Positions 8,822 through 16,295 of a DNA stretch of 64,000 nt are shown here, piece by piece (position 1 is the first letter of the stretch; every line of letters starts with the position of its first letter). The stretch comes from Halosimplex salinum (lineage in GTDB: Archaea; Halobacteriota; Halobacteria; Halobacteriales; Haloarculaceae), in assembly GCF_003730195.1 (NCBI RefSeq), contig NZ_QWGG01000006.1, positions 1-64,000 on the forward strand, given 5' to 3'. The translations under genes and the position numbers were made by a program. The notes under the pieces were generated by a model. That model saw only the letters and a list, made by a program, of their open reading frames with translations, was not told the origin of the DNA and did not search any database.

Positions 8822-9780
8822 CGTCGCCCCTCGTGGATTCGCATCTTGATGTCGAGTTGGATGTGCCGCGGTCGGTGGAGGAAATGTTGCTACCGGACGT
8901 GTACGTGGGGATGGAAATCGATCTGCTGTCCCCGGGTGATGGGATCGTCACGGATCGGCATCATGCGTCAGCGGATCGGTATGAGTCGGATGATCCGATG
9001 AATCAGATTGAAGGACAGATAAGCCCGTTCACCCTGTCAGGCTGGCTGCGGCACGGGTGTGAGGAAGTCGTCCAGATTGCAGGGGCAACGGCGTGCCACC
9101 CTGGTGAACCGAATGCGGACTACATGCGTGCGGAGACGTACGAGCGTGACTTGGAGTCCGGGTACCACGAGAAGGGAACCTGTCTGGATGAACACGATGA
9201 TGGGTGCGTCGTCTACGACTTGTTCGGCGGGTTCGGTAACCAGTCGGGGAAGTTGCTGCGCCGGCCAGTGACGTTCTCGCCGATCCGCAGGAACGTGGAT
9301 GTCTTGGACGGGGAGGCGGAAGCGCACTACCGGCAAATCTCGAATCAGGTTCGGTCGCGGAACGAGGAAGACGGTGGGCAGCCGCTCCGCCAGGCAGATC
9401 GTGATGTGCTCGGGAACGTCGAGGGGACGTGGAAGTTGACGCTTCGGGAGTTGAAGCCGGAGTTCGTCGGCCTGCTGTTGGAGGCCGTGTCGTTCCTGGA
9501 CGCGCATAGCGATGAGTTCGAGTTCCAGGTCGGCGGTGCACGGAATTTCGGCGCTGGGATTGCTGACGTGTGGGTGATCAATCCGTTGTACTCTGAGTCC
9601 GAGGTGCGGCGTGTGTTCAATCGGGCGCAGGCGACGACGTCGGCGATGGAGGAGAAGGATGAATTGTGGCGGTCGGAGTGCCGCCCGGAGTTCGTTAGGG
9701 CGTTGCAGGCGCGGGTTGCGCAGCGTGATGGTGATGTGCCCTTCCCTGGTGATGATGGGTCAGCGGGTGGTTCGGCATGA
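8818..9780 (+). CDS. diverged Cas7-like RAMP protein (HRAMP system)
   Basis: A 320-aa protein with four marks of Cas7-type RAMPs in order: a first strand YVGMEIDLLSPGDG (29-42); FTLSGWLRHG (71-80), equivalent to the SSLKGxxR helix of Csm3/Csc2-type Cas7; GCVVYDLFGGFG (129-140), equivalent to the C-x-LFG segment of type III Cas7 proteins; and the glycine-rich loop GGARNFGAG (239-247). C122, C130 and nearby H/D residues could bind metal. Cas7 proteins form the RNA-binding backbone of class 1 effector complexes. It overlaps both neighbours by 4 nt. The family is too diverged for subtype assignment; it fits the Cas7 homologue of the array-less haloarchaeal system described by Makarova and colleagues. 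Confidence 0.78.
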   Translation: MTSPLVDSHLDVELDVPRSVEEMLLPDVYVGMEIDLLSPGDGIVTDRHHASADRYESDDPMNQIEGQISPFTLSGWLRHGCEEVVQIAGATACHPGEPNADYMRAETYERDLESGYHEKGTCLDEHDDGCVVYDLFGGFGNQSGKLLRRPVTFSPIRRNVDVLDGEAEAHYRQISNQVRSRNEEDGGQPLRQADRDVLGNVEGTWKLTLRELKPEFVGLLLEAVSFLDAHSDEFEFQVGGARNFGAGIADVWVINPLYSESEVRRVFNRAQATTSAMEEKDELWRSECRPEFVRALQARVAQRDGDVPFPGDDGSAGGSA

Positions 9781-10112
9781 CTGGTGGGCGTGACGACCGG
9801 GATGCTGGTGATGATGATCCGGGGAATGTGGATCAGGACGGTGCGGAGCTGGACAAACTAGCCGAGCCAGCGACTGATCTGCGGACCGCTCAAGAACGGA
9901 CGGCATCGGAGGAGTCAATTGTTGCGTCTGGCGGTGTAGAGGCGGGTGCTGCGACTGACGGGTCATCAGCGACTGGTAATTCCGACAGTGATGGTCTCGA
10001 TGAGTTGATGGAGCCGTCGACGGGGCTCCGCACAGCCCGGGAACAAGAGACGGAGACATCGACTGGCGATGACGATGATGACGCTGGTCAGGTGGGTGAT
10101 CGGGATGTGTGA
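9777..10112 (+). CDS. small disordered acidic protein with a duplicated motif
   Basis: A 111-aa protein rich in D, E, G, S and T, probably unfolded. Two copies of one motif stand out: LDKLAEPATDLRTAQE (about 25-40) and LDELMEPSTGLRTARE (about 74-89), consensus LDxLxEPxTxLRTAxE. Such spaced peptide repeats in an otherwise disordered chain suggest binding sites for a partner, for instance repeated Cas7-like subunits. It overlaps the upstream gene by ATGA and the downstream one by 8 nt. No family recognised. Confidence 0.55.
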   Translation: MTGGRDDRDAGDDDPGNVDQDGAELDKLAEPATDLRTAQERTASEESIVASGGVEAGAATDGSSATGNSDSDGLDELMEPSTGLRTAREQETETSTGDDDDDAGQVGDRDV

Positions 10113-10926
10113 TGCGATCGCCGATTCGGACGTGGACGCTGACGCCGATGCCGTGGACCCGTTGGTGGCGGCGTATCGGCATGATGTGCATAAGTTGCGG
10201 GCGCGGGCGCATAGCCATGCAGTGGATTGGGTTGACGGTGTGCGGGTGAATGAGTCGGTGCCGGACGGGGCGGACGGGGATGCGGCGTTGTTGAGTCGGC
10301 CGCGCGGTGATCCGGAGCAGACGGTGGATGCGTACGCGTCGTGGCGGCGCGTGTCGCTGTTGACTGGGGAGGTCATTTCGAGTGAGTCGGGTGAATCGTT
10401 GGACGAGTTGCTCGTGGCCGATGACGCCGAGCAGTTGCACGCGACGTGGGTGTCGGCGACGCTGCCGGCGGGGTTCAATGAGTCGCCGTACTACCCGTAT
10501 ACGTCGGTGAAGTACCACACGCTCTTGGCGGCGGTGCTGCTGGATAATTACCGGAACGGCCACGAGTTCGGCGACCTATTCCTGGCAGTTGGGGCTGCGG
10601 ACACGGAGTCTGTAACACCGCATCGAACAGTACTCTCGACGGGTGGGGTATCGTTGGCTGTGACTGGGGAGCCGGGGGATCGGCCGGCAGCGCGGTTAGG
10701 TGATGTGCCGGCGCGGTCGTTCGCAGACACGTGGGCGCGGCTCCCAGTGCTCCCGTTTGACGTGGCCGGGTCACGTCGGTGGCGCGTGCTGGATTCGCAG
10801 TTGCGGCGGATCCGTTCGTGGTCGGTGGCGCTACAGTTTATCGAGGACTACGTCGCGGCGTTCGCACCGGCGCAGTGCGCTGGGCATGGTCGCCGTGGCC
10901 GTCGAGGTGGAGGTGAGGGTCGATGA
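10105..10926 (+). CDS. uncharacterised conserved protein of the RAMP operon
   Basis: A 273-aa protein starting at ATG 10105, inside the stop region of the preceding gene (ATGTGTGA). An upstream in-frame start at 10069 would lie deep in that gene and is rejected. The middle contains PYYPYTSVKYHTLLAAVLLDN (split here over residues 130-150) and a C-terminal helical stretch ending in an Arg/Gly-rich tail suited to nucleic acid contact. I see no catalytic motif. In the described haloarchaeal system the Cas5 and Cas7 homologues are accompanied by one uncharacterised conserved protein, and this gene occupies that role by position; it might stand in for a Cas8-like large subunit or a small subunit, but nothing in the sequence proves this. 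Confidence 0.6.
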   Translation: MCDAIADSDVDADADAVDPLVAAYRHDVHKLRARAHSHAVDWVDGVRVNESVPDGADGDAALLSRPRGDPEQTVDAYASWRRVSLLTGEVISSESGESLDELLVADDAEQLHATWVSATLPAGFNESPYYPYTSVKYHTLLAAVLLDNYRNGHEFGDLFLAVGAADTESVTPHRTVLSTGGVSLAVTGEPGDRPAARLGDVPARSFADTWARLPVLPFDVAGSRRWRVLDSQLRRIRSWSVALQFIEDYVAAFAPAQCAGHGRRGRRGGGEGR

Positions 10927-11855
10927 CGCGGATTCAACAGGTTCTCTTCGAGTTGGAGTCGTCGTACTCCGGCAATCCGTATTTCGTGTCGGGGAACGCG
11001 GCGTTCAACGCGGTTGCGTCGCGTGTGGATGATGCGACGCGTGGGGCGCTGCATGTGAGTCACGGCGTGTTTCTCCCGGGTGAGTACGGTGAGCACCCGG
11101 CAGGCGCGTCGCAGGATGGGTATGCGGGGAAGCTCGGGTTGTCGTTGCCGGACGTGGAGTCGTACGAGGACTTGTTCGTGTTTCGGGACGCGGCGCAGCG
11201 GTGGCTGCTGGATTCACGGCCGCGGGATGCGCATAACGTACACCCGTTGCAAACTCATGGTGTCCGTGTTGCGTTCGACGATTCGTGTTGGTTCGGGCGG
11301 CCGGCAGAGATGCGGGATCACCGCCGGTCAGTGTCGTGGTTCCTGCACTGCTACTTGCACGCCGGCCGTGACGGTGTCGTACCGGTCGCGGAGGATGTAC
11401 TGGACGGGATTCGTGTTGGTGGGGCGCGGAATTACGGGTTCGGGGAGGTGTCCGTGGTGGAGACACAACTCGTAGATCTCGATGCGTTGGATTACGCTGG
11501 GGTGCGAGGGGCTGACGAGTTGCAGTTGGAGCTTGTGACGCCGTTCGTGTTGGTGAGTGAGGCTCCGAACGCGGATTCGCAGTCGGTGCCGTGGTGGTGG
11601 GGCGTGCCGTCTGGCGGGTTGCGTCGCCGGGAGACACGCCTCGTGAGCGGTGACGAGTCGTACGCTGTGGAGACGGTTGACCACGGGCAAGTCGTCGAGT
11701 ACGTCGGGGATGACGCGGTTCGGACGGCGAAGAACGGTGTGACGCGGGTCGGAACACACTCGAAGTTCGGGTTCGGGGAGTTTCGGCTGCGCCCGAGTGG
11801 CGCGGACCGGGTGCCGGAGCGTGCGGCCGCCGCTTCGGACGGAGGTGGTGTGTGA
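10923..11855 (+). CDS. diverged Cas5-like RAMP protein with two glycine-rich loops
   Basis: A 310-aa protein. It has two RAMP-type glycine-rich loops: GGARNYGFGEVSV (166-178) and THSKFGFGEFRL near the C-terminus (about 277-290), each followed by a strand, so two ferredoxin-like folds are likely. That plan fits Cas5-group proteins (Cas5, Csm4, Cmr3) and also resembles Cas6. H107 and H112 lie in the middle, but no classical Cas6 active site is obvious. A good ribosome-binding site (GGAGGTGA) precedes ATG 10923, which overlaps the previous stop by ATGA. In class 1 complexes Cas5 caps the 5' handle of the guide RNA. If it were also the RNA-processing enzyme, the system could mature its own guides. 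Confidence 0.74.
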   Translation: MTRIQQVLFELESSYSGNPYFVSGNAAFNAVASRVDDATRGALHVSHGVFLPGEYGEHPAGASQDGYAGKLGLSLPDVESYEDLFVFRDAAQRWLLDSRPRDAHNVHPLQTHGVRVAFDDSCWFGRPAEMRDHRRSVSWFLHCYLHAGRDGVVPVAEDVLDGIRVGGARNYGFGEVSVVETQLVDLDALDYAGVRGADELQLELVTPFVLVSEAPNADSQSVPWWWGVPSGGLRRRETRLVSGDESYAVETVDHGQVVEYVGDDAVRTAKNGVTRVGTHSKFGFGEFRLRPSGADRVPERAAAASDGGGV

Positions 11856-12517
11856 TGGTGTTGGAGCAAGTGGCGTTCGACATCGAGACGACTGGGTTCG
11901 ACGCGGTCGATGTCGTGACGACGGTCGGGTTTGCGGTTCCGATGGGTGTTCGCGTGTTCCTGCAGACCGACGGGCGGGACACGCCGGGAGTTGAGTCGCG
12001 TGTTGACTCTGCGGTGTCGGAGACGCTGGTGAACGTGTCTACACACGCGTCTGAACGTGAGTTGCTGGTCGCAGTGTCTGAGTTCGTTGCGGAGCGGATC
12101 CGTGATGACATGCTGCTCGTCGCGTACAATGGAGAGAGGTGGAATGGCGGGTTCGACGTACCGTTCCTTCGAACGAGGTACGCGCAGCGTGATTTGGCGT
12201 GGCCGTTCGTGGACGTGCCGTACGCAGACGTGATGCCGCTCGTCACGGACCGGTTTAACACGACTGTTGATGGGGCCGAGCAGGGTGGGCTCGTGACGGC
12301 GTACGACGTGTTGTGCGGCGGGTCGTACGGTGATCTCGACCCGTTCGACGATAGTGCCGAGGCCGTGGCAGCGTTCGAGGACGGGCGGTTTGCGGAGCTC
12401 ATGTTGCATAACGTGGCGGATGTGCTGCGGACACGGGCGCTCGGCCGAGTTGCGGAGCGGTACTGTTCGAAATCCGAGTTCAAGGTAAAATCGCTGACGC
12501 CGACGAGGTCGATCTGA
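11855..12517 (+). CDS. DEDD-family 3'-5' exonuclease (RNase H-like fold)
   Basis: A 220-aa protein of the DnaQ/RNase_H_2-like group. Exo I is FDIETTG (D9, E11), Exo II is NGERWNGGFDVPFL (about 94-107) and Exo III is HNVADV with H185 and D189; the H-x3-D spacing is like the YxxxD class with His replacing Tyr. All four acidic residues are present, so it should be active on DNA or RNA ends. Start: ATG 11855 overlaps the Cas5-like stop (TGATG) with GGAGGTG just upstream; GTG 11852 is an alternative. Its coupling to the RAMP genes suggests that it supplies the nuclease the complex lacks. Confidence 0.75.
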   Translation: MVLEQVAFDIETTGFDAVDVVTTVGFAVPMGVRVFLQTDGRDTPGVESRVDSAVSETLVNVSTHASERELLVAVSEFVAERIRDDMLLVAYNGERWNGGFDVPFLRTRYAQRDLAWPFVDVPYADVMPLVTDRFNTTVDGAEQGGLVTAYDVLCGGSYGDLDPFDDSAEAVAAFEDGRFAELMLHNVADVLRTRALGRVAERYCSKSEFKVKSLTPTRSI

Positions 12518-12708
12518 GATGCAAGTGGACTGGGTTCCGCGTGGGGTTCGCGGCAGGTGGGTTCGTGACTGGGTGGTGCCGCCGGATTCACTGTAAGCGG
12601 TACGCGGCGGCGACGCGGGTACGACGGGCTGCGGATTGAAGCGATACTCCATGACTTCCCATTCGAGCGGTGTGAATAGCTGTAGAACCGACCACTGGAA
12701 ATCAGCGA
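12518..12708. other. 191-nt spacer between exonuclease and HNH genes
   Basis: No ORF of coding character. GGATTGAAGC at 12633-12642 is identical to the 3' end of common haloarchaeal type I-B CRISPR repeats, whose last eight bases (ATTGAAGC) form the guide-RNA 5' handle. No full repeat surrounds it. See the findings for how weak this is alone. Confidence 0.25.
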
Positions 12709-13779
12709 ATGACAGAAACAGAGTCACACGATCACGACGACGCAACGAGTATGAACGAATCGAGCGGTGAACGGACGGAGCGGTTGACGCCTGAGGAGTG
12801 CCACGAGACAGTTGACCCGGAGACACGGGAAGCGGTGCTTGACGAGTACTCCCATCGCTGCCAGGTCTGCGGGCGACGCGGACCGGAGAAAGGCGGGTTA
12901 GCGACGCTGCACGTCCACCATATCGAACGCGACCCGGACGGGATGGGTGAGCATGATATGGAGAACCTGACGTTGCTGTGTCGGTCGTGCCACAGCTGGT
13001 TCCATCAACAGAGCACGCCTGACGACGCGCCCGTCGAGATCACAGAGGAAGACCAGAGCGTGTTGCTTCCGCAGGACATCGAGATCCTACGGTTCTTAGC
13101 AGATGCGGGTCCGGCGCGAACGGGTGATATTGCGTCCGGGGTGCCGACTGACTTGACGGTGTCAGCGGTTCGTGAGCGGTTGTGGGTGCTGATGGGACTC
13201 GATAACTTGGTCGAAGCCCGCGACCGGCAGATCGTCGATAAGGACGTCGAGACCGGGGAATGGGGACTCACCGAACAGATCGAGAACTCCGCTCGCGGGC
13301 ACATCCCGGACGACCCACAACTGTTGCTCCAGCGTATGGAGGACGAGAAAGTCCGACAGGCACTCGACCGCGGGTGTGATCGCAGTGACGTCATCAACGT
13401 GTTCGATGTCTCGCGGCGGACGACGTTCAACAAGCAGAAGCGAGCCTGTGCGTACGACTTCCCGTTGGCCGCGTTCAACCGCGGGGGCCGGCCGACGACC
13501 GATAGCGAGCGGTCGGAACGCAGTCCGGGCACGACCGACACAGTAGAGGACGACGGTGATGAACAGCAGCGACTTGACGCAGTCCCCGAACAGGACACAG
13601 ACTCGTTGGGCCGAACTGAAACGTGGGATGCGACTGAGACGACTCCCGAATCGGAGCCCTCGAATGAGAGCGTAGAGGGTACTGATCAAGCGGTGAGTAA
13701 GAACGGTGCAGATGACGAGGTGCGCGTGCATCTGGAGCACGCAATTGATGCGCTACAAGAGGTAGAGCAAGGGCTGTAA
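12709..13779 (+). CDS. HNH endonuclease with C-terminal helical/DNA-binding region
   Basis: A 356-aa protein. The HNH core covers residues about 47-100: CQVC (51-54), HVHHIERDP with catalytic H70/H71, N86 and CRSCHSWFH (91-99), so a zinc-stabilised beta-beta-alpha metal nuclease. Residues 105-190 look like a winged-helix region (PARTGDIASG, then VRERLWVLMGLDNLVEARDR), and 190-260 resemble a site-specific resolvase-type helix-turn-helix (GCDRSDVINVFDVSRRT). The tail is acidic and disordered. It follows the RAMP and exonuclease genes in the same direction after 191 nt; nucleases of varied families accompany the Cas5/Cas7 pair in the described haloarchaeal system, so it is the likely DNA-cutting effector. 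It could also have its own promoter. Confidence 0.78.
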   Translation: MTETESHDHDDATSMNESSGERTERLTPEECHETVDPETREAVLDEYSHRCQVCGRRGPEKGGLATLHVHHIERDPDGMGEHDMENLTLLCRSCHSWFHQQSTPDDAPVEITEEDQSVLLPQDIEILRFLADAGPARTGDIASGVPTDLTVSAVRERLWVLMGLDNLVEARDRQIVDKDVETGEWGLTEQIENSARGHIPDDPQLLLQRMEDEKVRQALDRGCDRSDVINVFDVSRRTTFNKQKRACAYDFPLAAFNRGGRPTTDSERSERSPGTTDTVEDDGDEQQRLDAVPEQDTDSLGRTETWDATETTPESEPSNESVEGTDQAVSKNGADDEVRVHLEHAIDALQEVEQGL

Positions 13780-13821
13780 CTGAAATACGAGCTAGTCGGA
13801 GGCTCGACCGGACTGGGATGT

Positions 13822-13849
13822 ATCACCTGTTTTTATTGATACAGGTGAT
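13822..13849. promoter_or_regulatory. 9-bp-arm inverted repeat upstream of the 13924 gene
   Basis: ATCACCTGT (13822-13830) and ACAGGTGAT (13841-13849) are perfect complements separated by TTTTATTGAT. It lies 43 nt after the HNH stop and 75 nt before the next start. It may be a hairpin terminator for the HNH gene or, because the spacer is AT-rich and TATA-like, an operator bracketing a promoter, as at 8139-8188. Confidence 0.45.
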
Positions 13850-13923
13850 CTAATTACGAGCAATCAATGTGCCGGTGCTGCTTGACGGAATATATGAGAA
13901 TCACACCGGAGTGTAGACCCTAA

Positions 13924-14259
13924 ATGAGCGAAATACCGTTTCCAGAAGCGGAGAACCTCGACAAATTACCTAAAGACAAACGCGTATCCAGGATGACTGA
14001 GTTGCTCGAAGACAGTCAAGAGATAGTCGCTCTTTCCATCGGTAATACGACCGGTGAGTTACCAAAGACCGGCTCCGTTGCCCGAGGTACGTATCCTGGT
14101 GACACGGAAGCAGAAGCTCTCGGTCGAGCCTACCACATCCGTGACCAGATTCGAGAGAATGGTGGCGAGGCTGAAGTCACATACATCGAACCTGTCGCCT
14201 ACATCGATGGGACGACTTTTCATGAGGTTGAGATTGAGGTCATTGAAGGAAGTGAATAA
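13924..14259 (+). CDS. hypothetical acidic protein
   Basis: A 111-aa protein with a predicted alpha/beta layout: an N-terminal helix (RVSRMTELLED), a strand (IVALSIGN), a helix (AEALGRAYHIRDQIRENG), then strands (EAEVTYIEPVAYI, FHEVEIEVIE). No family or catalytic motif recognised. It precedes the HhH protein by 35 nt and may share its transcript. Confidence 0.55.
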   Translation: MSEIPFPEAENLDKLPKDKRVSRMTELLEDSQEIVALSIGNTTGELPKTGSVARGTYPGDTEAEALGRAYHIRDQIRENGGEAEVTYIEPVAYIDGTTFHEVEIEVIEGSE

Positions 14260-14294
14260 CTAGGTGGTGCTTGCGGGGTGACGTTGGGTTGTGA

Positions 14295-14855
14295 ATGAGA
14301 CATATTACTGTAGCGTTGGAAACGGGTGGTATGGATACGGCCGAGATCCGGGAGTGGGCGAAATCATACGACGAAAGTTACGATGAGGAACTCCACGAGA
14401 TTGAACAGACGCTCCATGAAGCGCTACAAGCACAGGAGTACATTACGCAAGGACAGCTTCGTGATGTAGTCACGTGGAAATTGGATAACCAAGCGGGGCG
14501 TCGAAGCGGGAATATTGAACGAGTGAATTTGGTTCCCGATAAGTTTGTGCGTCGGGTGAGCGAGGCTGCCTTGTTGGTTGAAGACCCAGAGATTCAACTC
14601 AAGACGTTGTCCTCGATACCTGGGATTGGGTGTGCGACAGCGACAGTCGTGCTGACGTTCTACGATCCGGAGCGGTACGCTGTGGGAGATCGGTACATGG
14701 TGGATTTGTTCTTCGGTGAAGATCGGCAGATGCGGGTGACAGATTATCCAAAGCTGCTCTCGGAGTTGCGTGACCGGAATCCAGGAGGATTCGATCTCCG
14801 AACGGTGGAGAAAGCATACTATCAGAAATATCGAGAAGAGAACGGTATCGCGTAG
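14295..14855 (+). CDS. helix-hairpin-helix (HhH-GPD-like) protein
   Basis: A 186-aa protein (174 aa if ATG 14331 is used, which may be the better start since the first 12 residues look unrelated). Residues about 100-125 read LSSIPGIGCATATVVLTFYDP, a classic HhH DNA-binding motif as found in HhH-GPD DNA glycosylases, followed by YAVGDRYMVDLFFG, where a glycosylase has its catalytic Asp region. The protein is shorter than normal glycosylases and lacks an Fe-S cluster motif. Its target and activity are unknown; a base-excision or modified-DNA role would suit a defence island. Confidence 0.55.
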   Translation: MRHITVALETGGMDTAEIREWAKSYDESYDEELHEIEQTLHEALQAQEYITQGQLRDVVTWKLDNQAGRRSGNIERVNLVPDKFVRRVSEAALLVEDPEIQLKTLSSIPGIGCATATVVLTFYDPERYAVGDRYMVDLFFGEDRQMRVTDYPKLLSELRDRNPGGFDLRTVEKAYYQKYREENGIA

Positions 14856-14903
14856 GCCAACGGTTGAGGACTGCTGGTGTACAGACTATCGCGTGATCTG
14901 TAG

Positions 14904-15767
14904 TTACTCAAGGGATGAACCTGGAGATGTTAGAGTTGCTTTGTCACGTGGTTTCGTCGCCCCTGGATCGTATCCTGCGTCTTGAAGGTTCGAAAGGACA
15001 TCGTGGATGGTGTCGAGTGTGTCGTACAGGTTTTCTGTGGTGCGGCCGCTGCTGAGGAACTCGTTGCTGTCCGTGTTCTCGACGAGGAGGTTGGCGTGGG
15101 CGACGTCGTTACGAAGGTCAGTGACTTCGTGGAGGCGGGAGTCTGCACCGCCTTTCGTAGAGAAGTCGCAGGTTTGCCAGCAGGCTTCGACGCTGGTGAC
15201 GATGGTTTCGAGCGTGGAGAATTGTGCGTAGTGGATCTCGTCTAACGCGACGTTGGCGGCTTGTGCGTCTTCGTACCGGTCTTCGATGTCGTCGAGTTCG
15301 TCTGCGGTGACGGGCGTGGTTTTCCAGTCTGGTTTCGTGTCGAGGATGAGCTCGCGGAGGTGTTCTTCGAGGTAGGTGATGCGGTCGAAGAGGTAGATGC
15401 GTACTGGGGCGGTGTTGAGATCGGCGCGGGTGAGGATGCCGGTGATGTTGTTGTGGCCGCCGAGAAAGTAGACGGGTTGCTCGATAAGTGCGGACAGGAC
15501 GTCTGTGAATGAGGAGTCGCCGCTGATCATGTAGTCGATGGTCAGCGGGGTGAGGTGGTCGTCGAGGGTGTCGCCGTCGTCGTCGGTTGTGACGTCGTCT
15601 TTGTGGATGAATCCGATTGGGCCGTCGTCAGTGTAGACGGGGGCGGCGTCGTAGCCGTTCCCGGCGAGCCACGCGGCGGCGTCGCTTGGTGGCGTGTCGT
15701 GTTCAAGATGTTCGACAGAGTGCGTGGCGAGTTCGGCCGCGGTGCAGTTGTAGAGGTCGCGGGGCAT
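14904..15767 (-). CDS. CBS-domain pair fused to a HEPN-motif domain
   Basis: A 287-aa protein. Residues 28-120 look like two CBS repeats: AAWLAGNGYDAAPVYTDDGP-IGFIHKDDV, then VLSALIEQPVYFLGGHNNITGILTRADL in two pieces. CBS pairs bind adenosyl nucleotides. Residues 125-265 are helical and contain DLRNDVAHAN with R219 and H224 in Rx4H spacing, the HEPN ribonuclease signature. The simplest reading is a nucleotide-gated RNase. ATG 15767 is preferred because the CBS fold starts soon after it; ATG 15839 is in frame upstream. It is convergent with the HhH gene and divergent from the gene at 15885, sharing an AT-rich spacer. Activity and ligand are inferred. Confidence 0.62.
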   Translation of the reverse strand: MPRDLYNCTAAELATHSVEHLEHDTPPSDAAAWLAGNGYDAAPVYTDDGPIGFIHKDDVTTDDDGDTLDDHLTPLTIDYMISGDSSFTDVLSALIEQPVYFLGGHNNITGILTRADLNTAPVRIYLFDRITYLEEHLRELILDTKPDWKTTPVTADELDDIEDRYEDAQAANVALDEIHYAQFSTLETIVTSVEACWQTCDFSTKGGADSRLHEVTDLRNDVAHANLLVENTDSNEFLSSGRTTENLYDTLDTIHDVLSNLQDAGYDPGATKPRDKATLTSPGSSLE

Positions 15768-15884
15768 ACCGGCTGGTGGGGACGCAGGGATAGTCAAAAT
15801 GAGGGAACATGCGGTGTAGTCGCGGATCGAGGCATCCATCCACCACAAAGTTAATGCCTATAGAACATATTTTTCAATTTGATT

Positions 15885-16241
15885 ATGCTCAAAGGGCATT
15901 TCAAGTCGGCGGGGGCGAGTATCGAGTACGGTGCTGCTCGCTGTCTCTTCCCCGTCGATGAGCTGGATGCGACGGTGTTCCAGTACCGAGATGCCCAAGT
16001 CGCGCTTGACGACGTCGATGGATCGAACGTCATCGTCGTCGCCCCGACGAGCCTTGCAACCAGTTACTTCCTCACCCAGCACGCGCTCACCGCAATCCGC
16101 GTCGACAGTCTCTCCACCGCAGTCCGGACACAGATCGCCGCTGCGCTCGACGCTCGCATCGACACGTTCGAGCTCATTCAAATCGGCAAGTGGAACAGTA
16201 CCAGCGCGAATCACTCGCTCGCCGAATTCACGGAAGCCTGA
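15885..16241 (+). CDS. hypothetical protein
   Basis: A 118-aa protein starting at ATG 15885. A TATA-like stretch TATAGAACATAT at 15859-15870 lies at the right distance for a leaderless transcript. The sequence suggests alternating strands and helices (SNVIVVAPTSLATSYFL, RTQIAAALDARIDTFELIQIG) with no recognisable motif. It diverges from the CBS-HEPN gene and is followed after 54 nt by another small gene in the same direction. Confidence 0.5.
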   Translation: MLKGHFKSAGASIEYGAARCLFPVDELDATVFQYRDAQVALDDVDGSNVIVVAPTSLATSYFLTQHALTAIRVDSLSTAVRTQIAAALDARIDTFELIQIGKWNSTSANHSLAEFTEA

Positions 16242-16295
16242 GCCCCAACGCTTGGACGTACGGACTCAGAAAACCCCAGCAGGACACGACTACCA

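Noticed and set aside
11005-12591. A 528-codon minus-strand frame across the Cas5-like and exonuclease genes
   Set aside because: Ser/Thr/Pro/Arg-rich antisense frame without motifs; the plus strand has overlapping genes with ribosome-binding sites.
8205-13800. A CRISPR array inside or beside the RAMP operon
   Set aside because: No run of 28-37-nt repeats with regular spacers exists there or elsewhere in the window; only two isolated 10-nt matches to repeat ends were found.
15858-16214. A 118-codon minus-strand frame opposite the 15885 gene
   Set aside because: It has reasonable composition, but the plus strand has the TATA-like box in leaderless position and continues co-directional small genes.
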